Assembly (NCBI GenBank): GCA_900319795.1
Contig: ONPU01000001.1
Location: 288,941 to 352,940 of the forward strand
Direction of reading: 5' to 3'
Length of the DNA: 64,000 nt
From: an uncultured Eubacteriales bacterium
GTDB lineage: Bacteria > Bacillota > Clostridia > Lachnospirales > Lachnospiraceae
Positions 63,820 through 64,000 of this stretch are shown here, in pieces. The notes under the pieces are model-generated. The model was not told the DNA's origin. It saw nothing but the letters and a program-made list of their open reading frames with translations, and searched no databases. A program made the position numbers and the translations under genes. How positions within the stretch are numbered: position 1 is the first letter of the stretch; each line of letters starts with the position of its first letter.

Positions 63820-64000
63820 TCAGAACAATCTGAAGCGGTTTTTCTCAAACTCCAGGAGCCCTTCGTCCCGCATCTTACAAAGCTCGTTTGACATGGCGCT
63901 TCTGTCAACAGAAAGGTAATCCGCCAACTGCTGCCTGTTAAATGGAAGGGTGATGCTGGCGCTGTTTTGCTTTTTGGCTTCCTCAGACAGATATGAAAGC
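63820..64000 (-). CDS. Crp/Fnr-family regulator (C-terminal part, cut by window edge)
   Basis: The last 59 residues of a transcription regulator. The winged helix is LPFNRQQLADYLSVDRSAMSNELCKMRDEGLLEFEKNRFRLF, a Crp-type HTH in which the recognition helix reads DRSAMSN in place of SRETVGR of E. coli CRP. The cyclic-nucleotide-like effector domain lies beyond the window. Next to operator copy 2, it is the natural candidate to bind the 5-N6-5 inverted repeats. Confidence 0.85.
   Translation of the reverse strand, partial: LSYLSEEAKKQNSASITLPFNRQQLADYLSVDRSAMSNELCKMRDEGLLEFEKNRFRLF

Noticed and set aside
51718-64000. CRISPR array, prophage, insertion sequence or integrase in the accessory region
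   Set aside because: No repeat-spacer pattern, transposase, integrase or terminal inverted repeats were seen. The only repeats are the duplicated promoters and the methyltransferase remnant.

Overview
The window looks like a chromosomal segment of a Gram-positive Clostridia (Bacillota) bacterium, most likely in or near the Lachnospiraceae. Pointers are CIRCE-controlled groESL and hrcA-grpE-dnaK-dnaJ operons, CodY, IreB, RNase J, type III glutamine synthetase, a PurO-type IMP cyclohydrolase beside a stand-alone AICAR transformylase, and consensus sigma-A promoters with strong Shine-Dalgarno sites. Composition is roughly balanced GC. Most genes lie on the minus strand. Genus cannot be fixed from sequence alone.

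Layout. 1-6 kb: the 5' part of an RND efflux permease with a very large insertion, an ion-transporter-superfamily permease overlapping a ThrH-like phosphatase, and a PutP symporter. 6-10.2 kb: a sucrose-type cassette (SLC45/SUT-like MFS carrier, XRE regulator with a KTAS-repeat linker, GH32 hydrolase, HAD phosphatase). 10.4 kb: tRNA-Gly(GCC) behind a perfect promoter. 10.6-15.2 kb: ilvE, then guaB-purO-AICAR transformylase. 15.3-18.7 kb: groES-groEL-membrane protein, then codY with CodY-like boxes upstream. 18.9-25.5 kb: topA, divergent yifB-dprA with a hairpin-rich leader, a U32 peptidase, a transglycosylase-like stub and ylbF. 25.8-30.4 kb: rnj, DUF1292, ruvX, ireB, mtaB and a Crh-like HPr lacking the active-site His. 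30.4-39.6 kb: hrcA-grpE-dnaK-dnaJ-prmA-truA-nifS-thiI. 39.7-51.7 kb: uvrB, ftsEX, a PucR-type regulator, glnN, a lipid kinase, HtrA, a DUF3298 secreted protein and an HRDC protein.

The accessory region is 51.7-64.0 kb, all on the minus strand. It holds a P1B-type ATPase lacking the CPC motif, a DUF6110-like protein, an HMA metallochaperone, a Ybt/Irt-like ABC pair, and an operon of MBL hydrolase, SAM methyltransferase, ATC-hydrolase-family protein, alpha/beta hydrolase and several small membrane proteins, one of them a 35-residue peptide. A Crp/Fnr-type regulator runs off the right edge. Three copies of an operator of form [GA]TTAG-N6-CTAAC lie here. Two sit in duplicated promoters with the same -35/-10 elements and one is upstream of the ABC pair. 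A decayed copy of the methyltransferase start lies just before the HMA gene, so the two promoter loci appear to be relics of one duplication. I propose that the cluster is one metal- or redox-responsive regulon. It is the best candidate here for an undescribed system.
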